A stretch of DNA of 64,000 nt from assembly GCF_018390695.1 (NCBI RefSeq), contig NZ_JAHBGF010000033.1, positions 118,246 through 182,245 on the forward strand, given 5' to 3'. The position numbers and the translations under genes are program-made. Positions 25,492 through 34,062 of the stretch are shown here, one piece after another (positions within the stretch are counted from its first letter, which is position 1; each line of letters opens with the position of its first letter). Origin of the DNA: Ancylobacter sonchi (GTDB lineage: Bacteria > Pseudomonadota > Alphaproteobacteria > Rhizobiales > Xanthobacteraceae). The notes under the pieces were generated by a model. The model had not been told where the DNA came from. It made no database searches and saw nothing but the letters and a program-made list of their open reading frames with translations.

Positions 25492-26682
25492 ATGTCCCGT
25501 GATCCGCAATCACCGGCGCCGGCCGGCCCCGCAGGTACGGCGGACGAGCTGACGCCGCGCGAAAGGCTGGCGCGGCGGAGCTTCCTGGTCGGCCTGTTCC
25601 TGCCTGTCCAGAGCAGCGGATGGAGCTTTTCGAGCCTTCCCAGGAGCACCACCTGGCGCTTCGAGTACATCCGGACTCTGGTGCAGAGAGCGGAGGCGCT
25701 GGATTTCGATCTGGTGTTCGGGCTTGCCCAGTGGTTGAAGAAGGACGGCTACGGCGGCGATCTCGCCTATCGCGGCACCTCGCTCGATCCCTTCATCACC
25801 ACCGCCGCTCTGGCGAGCGCGACGCAGCGCATCGCCCTCATCTCGACCGTGCATACGCTCTATGGCCTGCATCCGGTCCAGCTGGCGAAGTATGGCGCCA
25901 CGCTCGACCACATCACCGGCGGGCGCTGGGGTGCCAATCTCATCACAGGTCACCGCACCTCCGAGTGGGGCATCTTCGGCAAAGAGGAGATCGAGCACGA
26001 CCTGCGCTACGACATGCTGGGCGAGTTCACCGAATTCCTGGAAGCGCTCTGGCTGCGCGACGAGAATCTGAACCGCACCGGCCGCTTCTGGTCAGCTGCC
26101 GATGCCTACATCACGCCGCGTCCGGTGGACGGGCGCCCCATTCTCGTGACGGCAGGCACCTCGCCGGCGAGCATCGCCTATGCCGCGCGGCACGCCGACC
26201 TGATGTTCATCACCAGCCCCGGCGGCGCGGAGATCGACGCTGCGGTGGCGGCCCTGCCGGCGTTGACCGGGGCGGTTCACGCACAGGCCGCCGCGCAGGG
26301 GCGCCGGGTGCGTCCCATCATCAATCCGCTCATCATCTGCCGGGACACCGAGCGCGAGGCGCGCGCCACCTATGACGCCATTCTCGCCCATGGCGACGTC
26401 GAGGCCGCGCAGCGCTCGCTGGCCCGCGGCGACACCAAGTCATGGGCCAAGCACACGCTGGAGCAACGCATCGTCGGCGGCAACGTCCAGCTCATCGGCT
26501 CACCCGAGCAGGTGGCAGAGGGCATCTTGCGGCTGCGACAGGCGGGTTGCGACGGCATCCAGGTGAGCTTCTTCGATTTCGAGCCCGATCTCGAGCATTT
26601 CGGCCGCCGTGTGCTGCCGCTCCTCGCGCAAGCCGGGCTTCGCAACTTTGCCGGCGTTCCGGCCGACCAGGCCGTGGCCTGA
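25492..26682 (+). CDS. LLM-class flavin-dependent monooxygenase, SfnG/RutA-like
   Basis: A 396-residue luciferase-like monooxygenase that uses reduced FMN. The ATG at 25492 has GAAGGTG just upstream; the longer frame to 25366 lies within the promoter region. The layout ('VGLFLPVQSSGWSFSSLP' at the start, 'ALASATQRIALISTVHTLYG', 'ITGGRWGANLITGH', 'DGIQVSFFDFEPDLEHFG' at the end) is that of the dimethylsulfone monooxygenase SfnG, the dimethylsulfide monooxygenase DmoA and the pyrimidine monooxygenase RutA. It heads an operon with an aldo/keto reductase, an SDR, an RraA-like protein and a Tct transporter. The sulfur-rich left flank favours an organosulfur substrate, but the downstream genes suit a carboxylic acid. 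Confidence 0.83.
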   Translation: MSRDPQSPAPAGPAGTADELTPRERLARRSFLVGLFLPVQSSGWSFSSLPRSTTWRFEYIRTLVQRAEALDFDLVFGLAQWLKKDGYGGDLAYRGTSLDPFITTAALASATQRIALISTVHTLYGLHPVQLAKYGATLDHITGGRWGANLITGHRTSEWGIFGKEEIEHDLRYDMLGEFTEFLEALWLRDENLNRTGRFWSAADAYITPRPVDGRPILVTAGTSPASIAYAARHADLMFITSPGGAEIDAAVAALPALTGAVHAQAAAQGRRVRPIINPLIICRDTEREARATYDAILAHGDVEAAQRSLARGDTKSWAKHTLEQRIVGGNVQLIGSPEQVAEGILRLRQAGCDGIQVSFFDFEPDLEHFGRRVLPLLAQAGLRNFAGVPADQAVA

Positions 26683-26734
26683 CCTTCCCTCTTGCCGGCG
26701 CAACGCACGCGGCAATCCCCAGGAGCCTTGCTTT

Positions 26735-27742
26735 ATGACGTACCGTTATCTCGGGCGGAGTGGCGTGAAAGTCTCGCCGCTCTGCCTTGGCGCCATGATG
26801 TTCGGCACGGCGACCGACGAGGCCGTGGCGGGCGAGATCATCGCATCCGCGCGCGCCAGCGGCGTCAATTTCATCGATACCGCCAACAGCTATGGGAAGG
26901 GGCGCTCGGAGGAGATCGTCGGCCGGCACATTGCGGGCGATCGCGACCGCTGGGTGGTGGCGACCAAATTCGGCAGCAAGATCGGCGAGGGCCCCAATGA
27001 GGGCGGGATCTCCCGCAAATGGATCGTGCAGGCGGTCGAGGCGAGCCTCAAGCGGTTGGGCACCGACTATATCGACCTCATCTACTTCCACCGTGCCATC
27101 TTTGACTCCCCTCTGGAGGAATCCGTACGCGCGCTGGGTGACCTGATCTCGGCCGGCAAGATCCGCTACTATGGCGTGTCGAACTTCAGGGGCTGGCGGA
27201 TTGCGGAAGTCGCGCGCCTCGCCGATGCCAACGGCATCGATAGGCCTATCGCCAGCCAGCCCTTGTACAATCTCGTCAACCGCTCGGCCGAGCAGGAGGA
27301 ACTGCCCGCCGCGCGCTATTACGGGCTCGGCGTGGTGCCGTACAGCCCGCTGGCGCGAGGCGTCCTCACCGGCAAATACGCCGCCGACGCGCCGCCGCCC
27401 GCCGAAAGCCGCGCCGGCCGGGAGGACAAGCGGATCCACGAGGTCGAGTTCCGGCCGGAATCCCTGCGCATCGCCCAGCAGGTAAAGCTCCAGGCCGAGT
27501 CCAAGGGCTTCAATGCCGCCGACCTCGCCCTTGCCTGGGTGCTCAACAATCCGGTCGTCGTGTCGGCCATCGCCGGCCCGCGCACGCTGGAGCAATGGAA
27601 GAGCTACGCCCGCGCCCTCGAATACCCGTTCTCGCGCGAAGACGAACAGCTGATCGATGGGCTGGTGCCCGCCGGTCATCCCTCGACGCACGGTTTCACC
27701 GACCCCAGCCATCCGGTTGAAGGCCGTTCGTCCCGCGCGTGA
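26735..27742 (+). CDS. Aldo/keto reductase
   Basis: A 335-residue aldo/keto reductase. The ATG at 26735 has AGGAG nine bases upstream. The catalytic tetrad is Asp48, Tyr53, Lys78 and His119 ('DLIYFHRAIFDSPLEES'). It follows the monooxygenase by 52 bases and precedes an SDR by 38, on one operon. It probably reduces a carbonyl intermediate; the substrate is not evident. Confidence 0.85.
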   Translation: MTYRYLGRSGVKVSPLCLGAMMFGTATDEAVAGEIIASARASGVNFIDTANSYGKGRSEEIVGRHIAGDRDRWVVATKFGSKIGEGPNEGGISRKWIVQAVEASLKRLGTDYIDLIYFHRAIFDSPLEESVRALGDLISAGKIRYYGVSNFRGWRIAEVARLADANGIDRPIASQPLYNLVNRSAEQEELPAARYYGLGVVPYSPLARGVLTGKYAADAPPPAESRAGREDKRIHEVEFRPESLRIAQQVKLQAESKGFNAADLALAWVLNNPVVVSAIAGPRTLEQWKSYARALEYPFSREDEQLIDGLVPAGHPSTHGFTDPSHPVEGRSSRA

Positions 27743-27780
27743 GCGCCGGCCCAATCCCGATCGACAGCAGGAATGATCCA

Positions 27781-28578
27781 ATGGACCTCCAATTGACCGG
27801 CAAGCGCGCCATCATCACCGGTGGCAGCAAGGGACTCGGGCTCGCCGCCGCGCATGCGCTGGCGGCGGAGGGCGTCGATATCGTCATCGCCTCCCGCAAC
27901 CAGGATGTGGCCAAAGCTGCCGCCGCCGAGGTCGCGGCACGCAGCGGGCGCCGGGTCGTGGCCATCGCGACCGACACCGGAGACGACGCCTCCGTGCGGG
28001 CGCTGGTCGAGCGCGCGGTGGAGGAGCTGGGCGGCATCGACATTCTCGTCAACAGCGCATCGAACCAGCAGGTCGGGCGCGGCTATCAACGGCTGGCGGA
28101 GACATCCGACCAGGTGTTCTGGGACGACGTGAACATCAAGGTCGTCGGTTATCTGCGCACCGCCCGCGCCGTGGCGCCGCATCTCGTCAAGCAGGGCTGG
28201 GGGCGTATCATCAACATCAGCGGCCTCGGTGCGCGGCAGGCGCAGTCCATCGTGCGGACGATCCGCAATGTCAGCGTTTCGGCGCTGACCAAGAATCTCG
28301 CCGATGAACTCGGGCCGCACGGCGTCAATGTCACGGTCGTGCATCCCGGGACCACGCGTACCGAGACACTGCGCCAGCGCTTGCAGGCGCAGGCCGACCT
28401 GCAAGGCGTCGACGTCGCCGAACTGGAGCGCACGAAGTTCAAGAACTCCATCGGCCGCATCGTCGATGCGAGCGAGGTCGCCGACGTCATCACCTTCCTT
28501 GCCTCGCCGCGCAGCGTGGCCATCAACGGCGACGCCATCGCCGTCGGCGGTGGCCAGCCTGGCGTCGTCCATTACTGA
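27781..28578 (+). CDS. SDR-family protein lacking the Tyr-x3-Lys catalytic pair
   Basis: A 265-residue Rossmann-fold protein. The ATG at 27781 has AGGAA eight bases upstream. The cofactor motif 'TGGSKGLG' is at residues 13-20. 'NSAS' replaces the usual Asn-Asn-Ala-Gly near 91-94. Ser147 ('NISGLGARQ') sits where the catalytic Ser is expected, but aligning the strongly conserved 'ALTKNLADELGPHGVNV' puts Arg159 and Asn163 at the Tyr and Lys positions. It therefore may not be a standard alcohol dehydrogenase. It is in an operon with an RraA-like aldolase and a tricarboxylate transporter. Confidence 0.8.
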   Translation: MDLQLTGKRAIITGGSKGLGLAAAHALAAEGVDIVIASRNQDVAKAAAAEVAARSGRRVVAIATDTGDDASVRALVERAVEELGGIDILVNSASNQQVGRGYQRLAETSDQVFWDDVNIKVVGYLRTARAVAPHLVKQGWGRIINISGLGARQAQSIVRTIRNVSVSALTKNLADELGPHGVNVTVVHPGTTRTETLRQRLQAQADLQGVDVAELERTKFKNSIGRIVDASEVADVITFLASPRSVAINGDAIAVGGGQPGVVHY

Positions 28579-28590
28579 GAGGCCGACCAC

Positions 28591-29277
28591 ATGGCTGCCC
28601 CCGCATTGCCCACCGGGCCCGACGCACTGGTCGACGCCTTCGCCGACATCTCCGTCGCGGTCATCTCCGACGCGCTGGACAATCTGCGCCTGCCCAACAC
28701 GCTGATCGACGACGTGAAACCGATCGTCGGTCGGCGGGTGGTTGGCCGGGCCTATACGATCGAGCGCATCATCCTGCCGGTGAACGCGACGCAGGCCGAG
28801 ATCGAGCCGAGCCTCGCGCTGGGTGTGCAGAAGGCGATCGACGCCGCCAGGCCGGGCACGGTGGTCGTGCTCGCCTCAGGCGGAGCCGACCGCAACTCCA
28901 CCTGGGGCGGCAATATGGGGCTGCGGGCGGCGCTGCTCGGCGTTGCCGGAGCCGTCACCGACGGACCGTTGCGCGATATCGACGAGGCCGAGGAAATCGG
29001 TCTTCCCGTCTTCGGCACCGGCCTGAACCCGCGCCGCTCCATCGGAAGGCTGGCGACGGTCGCCATCGACGTTCCCGTCATCCTCAACGGCGTGCGCATT
29101 CGGCCCGGTGATCTCATCGTTGGCGACCGCGACGGGGTCATCGTGGTCGCCCCCGAACTGGCCGAGGCGATCCTGGCGGCCGCCGCAGGCTTGCGCGAAG
29201 CCGAGGCCGCGATCCAGGCGAGCGTGCGCGATGGCGTGTCGCTGGTCGATTCCATAAGCAAATTCAAGAAGTTCTGA
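28591..29277 (+). CDS. RraA-like family protein (class II HMG/CHA aldolase or oxaloacetate decarboxylase fold)
   Basis: A 228-residue protein of the RraA/HMG-aldolase fold. The metal- and pyruvate-binding region is visible: 'WGGNMGLRAALLGVAG' near residues 105-120, followed by 'AVTDGPLRDI' near 121-130, with Asp124 and the Arg128-Asp129 pair at the family's catalytic positions. These enzymes split 4-hydroxy-4-methyl-2-oxoglutarate or 4-carboxy-4-hydroxy-2-oxoadipate, or decarboxylate oxaloacetate. Its place next to a Tct transporter points to catabolism of an imported di- or tricarboxylate, rather than to RNase E regulation. Confidence 0.8.
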   Translation: MAAPALPTGPDALVDAFADISVAVISDALDNLRLPNTLIDDVKPIVGRRVVGRAYTIERIILPVNATQAEIEPSLALGVQKAIDAARPGTVVVLASGGADRNSTWGGNMGLRAALLGVAGAVTDGPLRDIDEAEEIGLPVFGTGLNPRRSIGRLATVAIDVPVILNGVRIRPGDLIVGDRDGVIVVAPELAEAILAAAAGLREAEAAIQASVRDGVSLVDSISKFKKF

Positions 29278-29283
29278 GCCCAC

Positions 29284-29745
29284 ATGTCGCTCGTCGATGG
29301 TCCGCTGCGCAACCCGAGGCCCGTGATCGTCGGCGCGATCTTCGCGGCGAGCGGTACGGCCTTTCTTGTCACCGCCCAAGGCTATGAGGGGGGATCGGCC
29401 CTTCACATGGGGCCGGGCTACTTTCCCACGCTCGTCGCCGTACTGCTCGTGCTCATCGGCCTCGTAAATATCGGGTCGGCCTTTCGTGCGAGCGAGCGCG
29501 AGGGACTGCGTCATATCGCGTGGCGGCCGCTCCTGGTGATTGCGGCCGCCGTGCTGGTCTTCTCGGTGCTTATCGCCGCGACAGGGCTGATCCCGGCCAT
29601 TGCCGGCCTGGTGGTGGTGAGCCTCTTTGCCACCGGTGTCCCATCCCTGCGCGAGACGCTGCTGCTGATCGTGGTGGTGGAGATCATCTGCCTGTCGATT
29701 TTCCATTTCCTTCTCGGGCTTCAGGTCCCGCTGGTCGTGTTGTGA
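29284..29745 (+). CDS. tctB: Tripartite tricarboxylate transporter small membrane subunit TctB
   Basis: A 153-residue membrane protein with about four transmembrane segments (near residues 14-30, 47-64, 83-115 and 125-145), the size and layout of TctB. 'HMGPGYFPTLVAVLLVLIGL' is the family signature. Its stop shares one base with the TctA start (TGATG). It is the small partner of TctA in a secondary importer fed by a periplasmic binding protein. Confidence 0.85.
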   Translation: MSLVDGPLRNPRPVIVGAIFAASGTAFLVTAQGYEGGSALHMGPGYFPTLVAVLLVLIGLVNIGSAFRASEREGLRHIAWRPLLVIAAAVLVFSVLIAATGLIPAIAGLVVVSLFATGVPSLRETLLLIVVVEIICLSIFHFLLGLQVPLVVL

Positions 29746-31238
29746 TGGATGCCCTCCACTCGCTGGCACTGGGCTTCCAGGTCGCCTCGTCGCCGCTCAA
29801 CCTGTTCTACTGCCTGATCGGCGTCTCGCTCGGCACGCTGATCGGCATATTGCCTGGCGTCGGGCCGCTGCTGACCATCGCCATGCTCATCCCGCTGACT
29901 TTCGGCATGCCGCCGGAGAGCAGCGTGATCATGCTCGCCGGCATCTACTATGGCGCCTCCTATGGCGGCTCGACCGCCGCCATTCTCGTCAATCTCCCCG
30001 GCGAACCGTCGTCGGTGGTGACCTGCATCGATGGCCACCAAATGGCGCGGCAGGGGCGGGGAGGGGCGGCGCTGGCCATCGCGGCCATCGGCTCCTTCGT
30101 CGCCGGCAGCATCGGCACCGCGCTCATCGTGCTGTGCGCGCCGATCCTGCAGCAGTGGGTGATCAACTTCTCGCCGGCGGACTATGCCTCGCTCATCTTC
30201 ATGGCGCTGATCGCGACCGCCACGCTGGTGCAGGGTTCGGTGCTCAACGGCATCGGCATGGCTTTGCTGGGGGTGCTGATCGGCCTCGTCGGCATGGATC
30301 CGATGACCGGGTCAAGCCGCTTCACCTTCGGCTCGCTCGAACTGATGGACGGCATCGACTTCGTGGTGGTCGCCATCGGTGTCTTCGCCATCGCCGAGAT
30401 CGTGCAGACGCTCGACGAGAAGGAGAACCGCCCGGGCGAGGTGGCCGCGACGGGCAGCATCTGGCCAAGCCTCGCCGACCTCAAGGCCTCGTGGCTGCCG
30501 ATCCTGCGCGGCACCGGCATCGGCGCGCTGTTCGGCATATTGCCGGGCACCGGTCCGACGATCAGCTCGATCGCCGCCTATTTCTTCGAGCGTCGCATCG
30601 CCCGTGATCCCTCTCGTTTCGGGCGTGGCGCCATCGAAGGCGTCGCTGCGGCGGAATCCGCGAACAATGCCGCGGCGCAGACCGGCTTCATCCCCACCAT
30701 GACGATGGGCATCCCCGGCAGCGCCACCATGGCGATGCTGCTCGGCGCGCTGATGATGAACGGCGTTAACCCCGGCCCCAACATGATCAACCAGCGCCCG
30801 GAGCTGTTCTGGGGGCTCATCGCCAGCATGTGGATCGGCAATCTCATGCTGCTGATCCTCAACCTGCCGCTGGTCGGCATGTGGGTGAAGATCCTCAGCG
30901 TGCCCTATCGCTGGTTGTTTCCGGCGATCCTCGTCTTCTCGGCGCTCGGGCTGTACAGCCTGAACCTGCGGGCCTTCGATCTCTATCTGATGCTCGGCTT
31001 CGGTGTCGGCGCCTACCTGCTGGCACGCCTGCGCTGCGAGCCGGTGCCGTTCATCATCGGCATCATCCTCGGGCCGATGCTGGAAGAGCATTTCCGTCGG
31101 GCCATGGTGATCTCCCATGGCGACCCCGGCGTGTTCGTCACCAGTTGGCTCAGCCTCCTCTTCCTCGTCCTCTCGGTGCTCATCGTCCTGCTGATGGCGC
31201 CCCGCAAGCGCCTGCGCGCCGAGGCCGCGGCCATTTGA
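29745..31238 (+). CDS. tctA: Tripartite tricarboxylate transporter large permease TctA
   Basis: A 497-residue inner-membrane permease. The true start is ATG 29745, which overlaps the TctB stop. The family motifs 'GVSLGTLIGILPGVGPLLTI' near residues 27-46, 'YYGASYGGSTAAILVNLPGE' near 68-87, and the repeated 'GILPGTGPTISS' in the second half are present. The repeat reflects the internal duplication of this family. It is driven by an ion gradient, not ATP. Confidence 0.9.
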   Translation: MDALHSLALGFQVASSPLNLFYCLIGVSLGTLIGILPGVGPLLTIAMLIPLTFGMPPESSVIMLAGIYYGASYGGSTAAILVNLPGEPSSVVTCIDGHQMARQGRGGAALAIAAIGSFVAGSIGTALIVLCAPILQQWVINFSPADYASLIFMALIATATLVQGSVLNGIGMALLGVLIGLVGMDPMTGSSRFTFGSLELMDGIDFVVVAIGVFAIAEIVQTLDEKENRPGEVAATGSIWPSLADLKASWLPILRGTGIGALFGILPGTGPTISSIAAYFFERRIARDPSRFGRGAIEGVAAAESANNAAAQTGFIPTMTMGIPGSATMAMLLGALMMNGVNPGPNMINQRPELFWGLIASMWIGNLMLLILNLPLVGMWVKILSVPYRWLFPAILVFSALGLYSLNLRAFDLYLMLGFGVGAYLLARLRCEPVPFIIGIILGPMLEEHFRRAMVISHGDPGVFVTSWLSLLFLVLSVLIVLLMAPRKRLRAEAAAI

Positions 31239-31274
31239 CTACCCTTCTCCATCCGCATCCAAACGAGAGCACCC

Positions 31275-32231
31275 ATGGTCCTTCGACGCCTGACGCTCGT
31301 CATCCTCGCCGTCACCGCCCTGACCGGCACCGTGCGAGCCGCCGACTATCCCTCCCGTCCCGTGCAGTACATTGTGCCCTTCGGTGCCGGCGGTGCAGCG
31401 GAACTCGCGTCGCGAGTGGTGACGGAGGGCTTCACAGAAATTCTCGGGCAGCCCTTCGTCGTGGAGAACCGCCCAGGCGCCAACGGTATCATCGGCACGG
31501 TGCAAGGCGCGAAGGCCGCGCCCGACGGTTACACATTGCTGCAGGCCAACGGCGCCACCTTCTCGGTCAATCCGCTGCTCTACAAGGCTGCAACCTACGA
31601 TCCGACCAAGGACTTCACGCCGATCGGGCTGGTGGCCCGGCAGCCCTATGTCATCGCGGTGAGCGCCGGATTGCCGGTGAACACGCTCGACGAACTCATC
31701 GCGCTGGCCAAGGAGAGAGGCGGCAAGTTGACCTACGCCACGGGGTCGACCAGCCATCAACTGGCCGGCGAGCTTTTCCAGAAGGAAGCCGGCATCAAGC
31801 TGACGCATGTTCCCTACAATGCGACCAACCTCGCTTTGCCGGACGTCATTTCCGGCCGGGTCGACCTGATCGTCACGGCCGCCTATACGGCGGTGCCGCA
31901 CCTCGGCAAGATCCGGCCGATTGCCGCAACCAGCGCGGAGCGCGCCAAGCTGCTGCCCGACGTCCCGACCTTCAAGGAACTGGGCTATCCCGATTTCGTG
32001 GTCGAGGGCTGGTTCGGCGTGTCCGCTCCCGCCGGTTTGGCACCTGAGGTGGTAAAGACGCTCAATACGGCTCTCAACAAGCATCTCGATCAACCCAAGG
32101 TGCGGGAAGCTTTCGACAAGGCTGGTTTCGAGGTGACGCCTTCCACGCCCGAGGAGTTCAGTGGCTTTATCAAGCGCGAACTGGACACGGGTCGCGAGGT
32201 GGTGCGGGCCGCGGGAATCGAGCCGCAATAG
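31275..32231 (+). CDS. Tripartite tricarboxylate transporter substrate-binding protein (TctC/Bug family)
   Basis: A 318-residue periplasmic binding protein. A signal peptide ends near residue 23 ('GTVRAADYPSRPVQYIVPFG'). The Bug-family ligand loops 'PFGAGGAAELASRVV' and 'RPGANGIIGTVQGAKAAPDG' are clear. It ends the operon that begins at 25492. Ligands of this family include citrate, tartrate, terephthalate and many others, so the cargo is not known. Confidence 0.87.
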   Translation: MVLRRLTLVILAVTALTGTVRAADYPSRPVQYIVPFGAGGAAELASRVVTEGFTEILGQPFVVENRPGANGIIGTVQGAKAAPDGYTLLQANGATFSVNPLLYKAATYDPTKDFTPIGLVARQPYVIAVSAGLPVNTLDELIALAKERGGKLTYATGSTSHQLAGELFQKEAGIKLTHVPYNATNLALPDVISGRVDLIVTAAYTAVPHLGKIRPIAATSAERAKLLPDVPTFKELGYPDFVVEGWFGVSAPAGLAPEVVKTLNTALNKHLDQPKVREAFDKAGFEVTPSTPEEFSGFIKRELDTGREVVRAAGIEPQ

Positions 32232-32370
32232 CCCCGCCATACGGGGGCAACTATGAGTGCGTTCTGGCGCATGTCGTGACGTCGCGGGGCAGTGTGGTGC
32301 GCGACGTCGGACATCCGTCCGACATTCAGGCCGCTTGGGCCGTCACCGCCTCGTCCACGGAGGAGGCTGA

Positions 32371-32409
32371 GGAGGACGGCGGCGCCGGTTCAGCCGCGCG
32401 CCGTCCTCC
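32371..32409. terminator. Hairpin between convergent operons, possible bidirectional terminator
   Basis: A 10-base perfect inverted repeat (ggaggacggc at 32371-32380, gccgtcctcc at 32400-32409) lies between the TctC gene ending at 32231 and the binding-protein gene ending at 32421. No T-run follows on either strand, so termination may be weak or Rho-dependent. Confidence 0.4.
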
Positions 32410-32420
32410 CCGGCTGCTGC

Positions 32421-34043
32421 TCAGGTATCCAGCCATGTGTTGTAGAACCAGGGATAGGAACGCGTCTGCCCGAAACCCCTCACATTGGGACGCAGGACGA
32501 AAACCTGAGAATCCTCAAGGAGTGGGATCGCGTAGACATTGTCGATGAGATAGTCCTGAAGCTCGCCGAGCAGCTCGGCACGGCGTTCGACATCGACCGC
32601 CGTGACATGATCGGCAAGAAGCTGCTCGAGCTTCTTGTCCTCGCCTTTGAGCCGGAAACGGTCGCCGAGCGTGCTGAGGTAGGAGACGGTCAGCGTATAG
32701 GGATCCTCCGACGGCCAGCCATTGCGGCGAAGCCCGACCGAGGGATCGGAGCTCACCGTCGGATAGCTGGAATAGTCGGTCTCCTTGATGTTCAGCTGGA
32801 GGCCAATGTTCTTCAGCTGCCACTGGATAAGCTGATAGAGCTGCTTCGACGTGTTGTCGTAGACGTCGACATAGATGTTGATCTCAAGCTTCTTGCCGTC
32901 TTTGCGCCGGATGCCGTCGGTGCCACGCTCGGTCCAGCCGGCGGCGTCAAGCCACTGGTTCGACTTCGCCGCATCGAAGGCAAATTTGGCCGACAAATCC
33001 TTGTAGCCCAGCGTGCCCGGCGCCAGCACGCTGGTCGCCACCTTCCAGTTGTCGGTGTAGAGCTTGGTGATGATCTCCTGCCGGTCGATACCGTGCAATA
33101 TGGCGCGCCGGACATTGATGTCGTCGACGAAGGGGGCGCCGAAGCGGACCTCCAGGAAGTTGACGGTTCCGGGCGAACGCACCCCGACCACCTGATAGCC
33201 TGCCTTGACGAGCGGCTTCTCCTCGCTGGGCTGGACATAGCGCAGTGCGTGGCCCTGCCCGGACTTCAACGCGCCGAGGCGTACGCTGTCTTCCTCCACC
33301 GGGATGATGGTGATGGAATCGACATAGGCCTCGCCCTGGTTCTTCGCGGTGGCCGGTGCCCAGGCGTAACCCTGGCGACGGACGAGGACGGTTTCCTTGC
33401 CGGGAATCTCGGATTTGGCAATGAAGGGGCCGCTGCCGATCAGATTGGTGACGATGGCCTGCGTCTCGCGCGAGGCATCGATGGTCGCGTTGGAGACGAG
33501 GCCCGCCTTGACGGATGTGAGCGTGTGCAGGAACGGCGCATTCGGCTTGGCGAGCGTCACGGTCACGGCATGGCGCGCGTCGTCGGTGGTCACCGACGCG
33601 ATCTGCGGGAACCAGGAATTGCGTGGAATGCCCTTGTCCTTGTCGCCGTTCGACTGCCATTCGAGGTTGCGCTTGACGCTGGCGAGATCGAGCGCGGTGC
33701 CGTCGCTGTAGGTGACGCCGCGCCGGATGACGAAGTCGTAGACGGTGCCGGAAGCGTCGATCGACCAGCTCGAGGCGATCCAGGGCTTCAGCTCCAGCGT
33801 GTCGGGATCCTTGAAGACCAGCCGGTCGAGCAGATGGTTGATGACGGCGCTGGTCTGCCAGAAGCTTGAGCCGGTGAGCTGGAACGATGTCGTCCGCTCG
33901 GCATCGAGATAGATCAGCTCGCCACCGCGCTTGGGCGTTGTGCCCGGTGCCTGCGTCTGCGCCGCCGCGTGGCCAATGGGGGTGAGCGGCAGGGCGGCGA
34001 CCGCGACGGTGCCGAGGAGGAAGTCTCTGCGGTTGAAGGTCAT
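32421..34043 (-). CDS. Peptide/nickel-type ABC transporter substrate-binding protein (family 5)
   Basis: A 540-residue periplasmic protein with a twin-arginine-type signal ('NRRDFLLGTVAVAALPL'), cleaved near residue 28. Family 5 landmarks include 'AVINHLLDRLVFKDPDTLEL', 'YDFVIRRGVTYSDGTALDL' and 'IGSGPFIAKSEIPGKE'. It is the last gene of a four-gene importer operon running leftward from 37558. Peptides, opines, glutathione or metal chelates are all possible cargo. Confidence 0.87.
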   Translation of the reverse strand: MTFNRRDFLLGTVAVAALPLTPIGHAAAQTQAPGTTPKRGGELIYLDAERTTSFQLTGSSFWQTSAVINHLLDRLVFKDPDTLELKPWIASSWSIDASGTVYDFVIRRGVTYSDGTALDLASVKRNLEWQSNGDKDKGIPRNSWFPQIASVTTDDARHAVTVTLAKPNAPFLHTLTSVKAGLVSNATIDASRETQAIVTNLIGSGPFIAKSEIPGKETVLVRRQGYAWAPATAKNQGEAYVDSITIIPVEEDSVRLGALKSGQGHALRYVQPSEEKPLVKAGYQVVGVRSPGTVNFLEVRFGAPFVDDINVRRAILHGIDRQEIITKLYTDNWKVATSVLAPGTLGYKDLSAKFAFDAAKSNQWLDAAGWTERGTDGIRRKDGKKLEINIYVDVYDNTSKQLYQLIQWQLKNIGLQLNIKETDYSSYPTVSSDPSVGLRRNGWPSEDPYTLTVSYLSTLGDRFRLKGEDKKLEQLLADHVTAVDVERRAELLGELQDYLIDNVYAIPLLEDSQVFVLRPNVRGFGQTRSYPWFYNTWLDT

Positions 34044-34062
34044 GGCTTGGGTTCCGTTCAGG

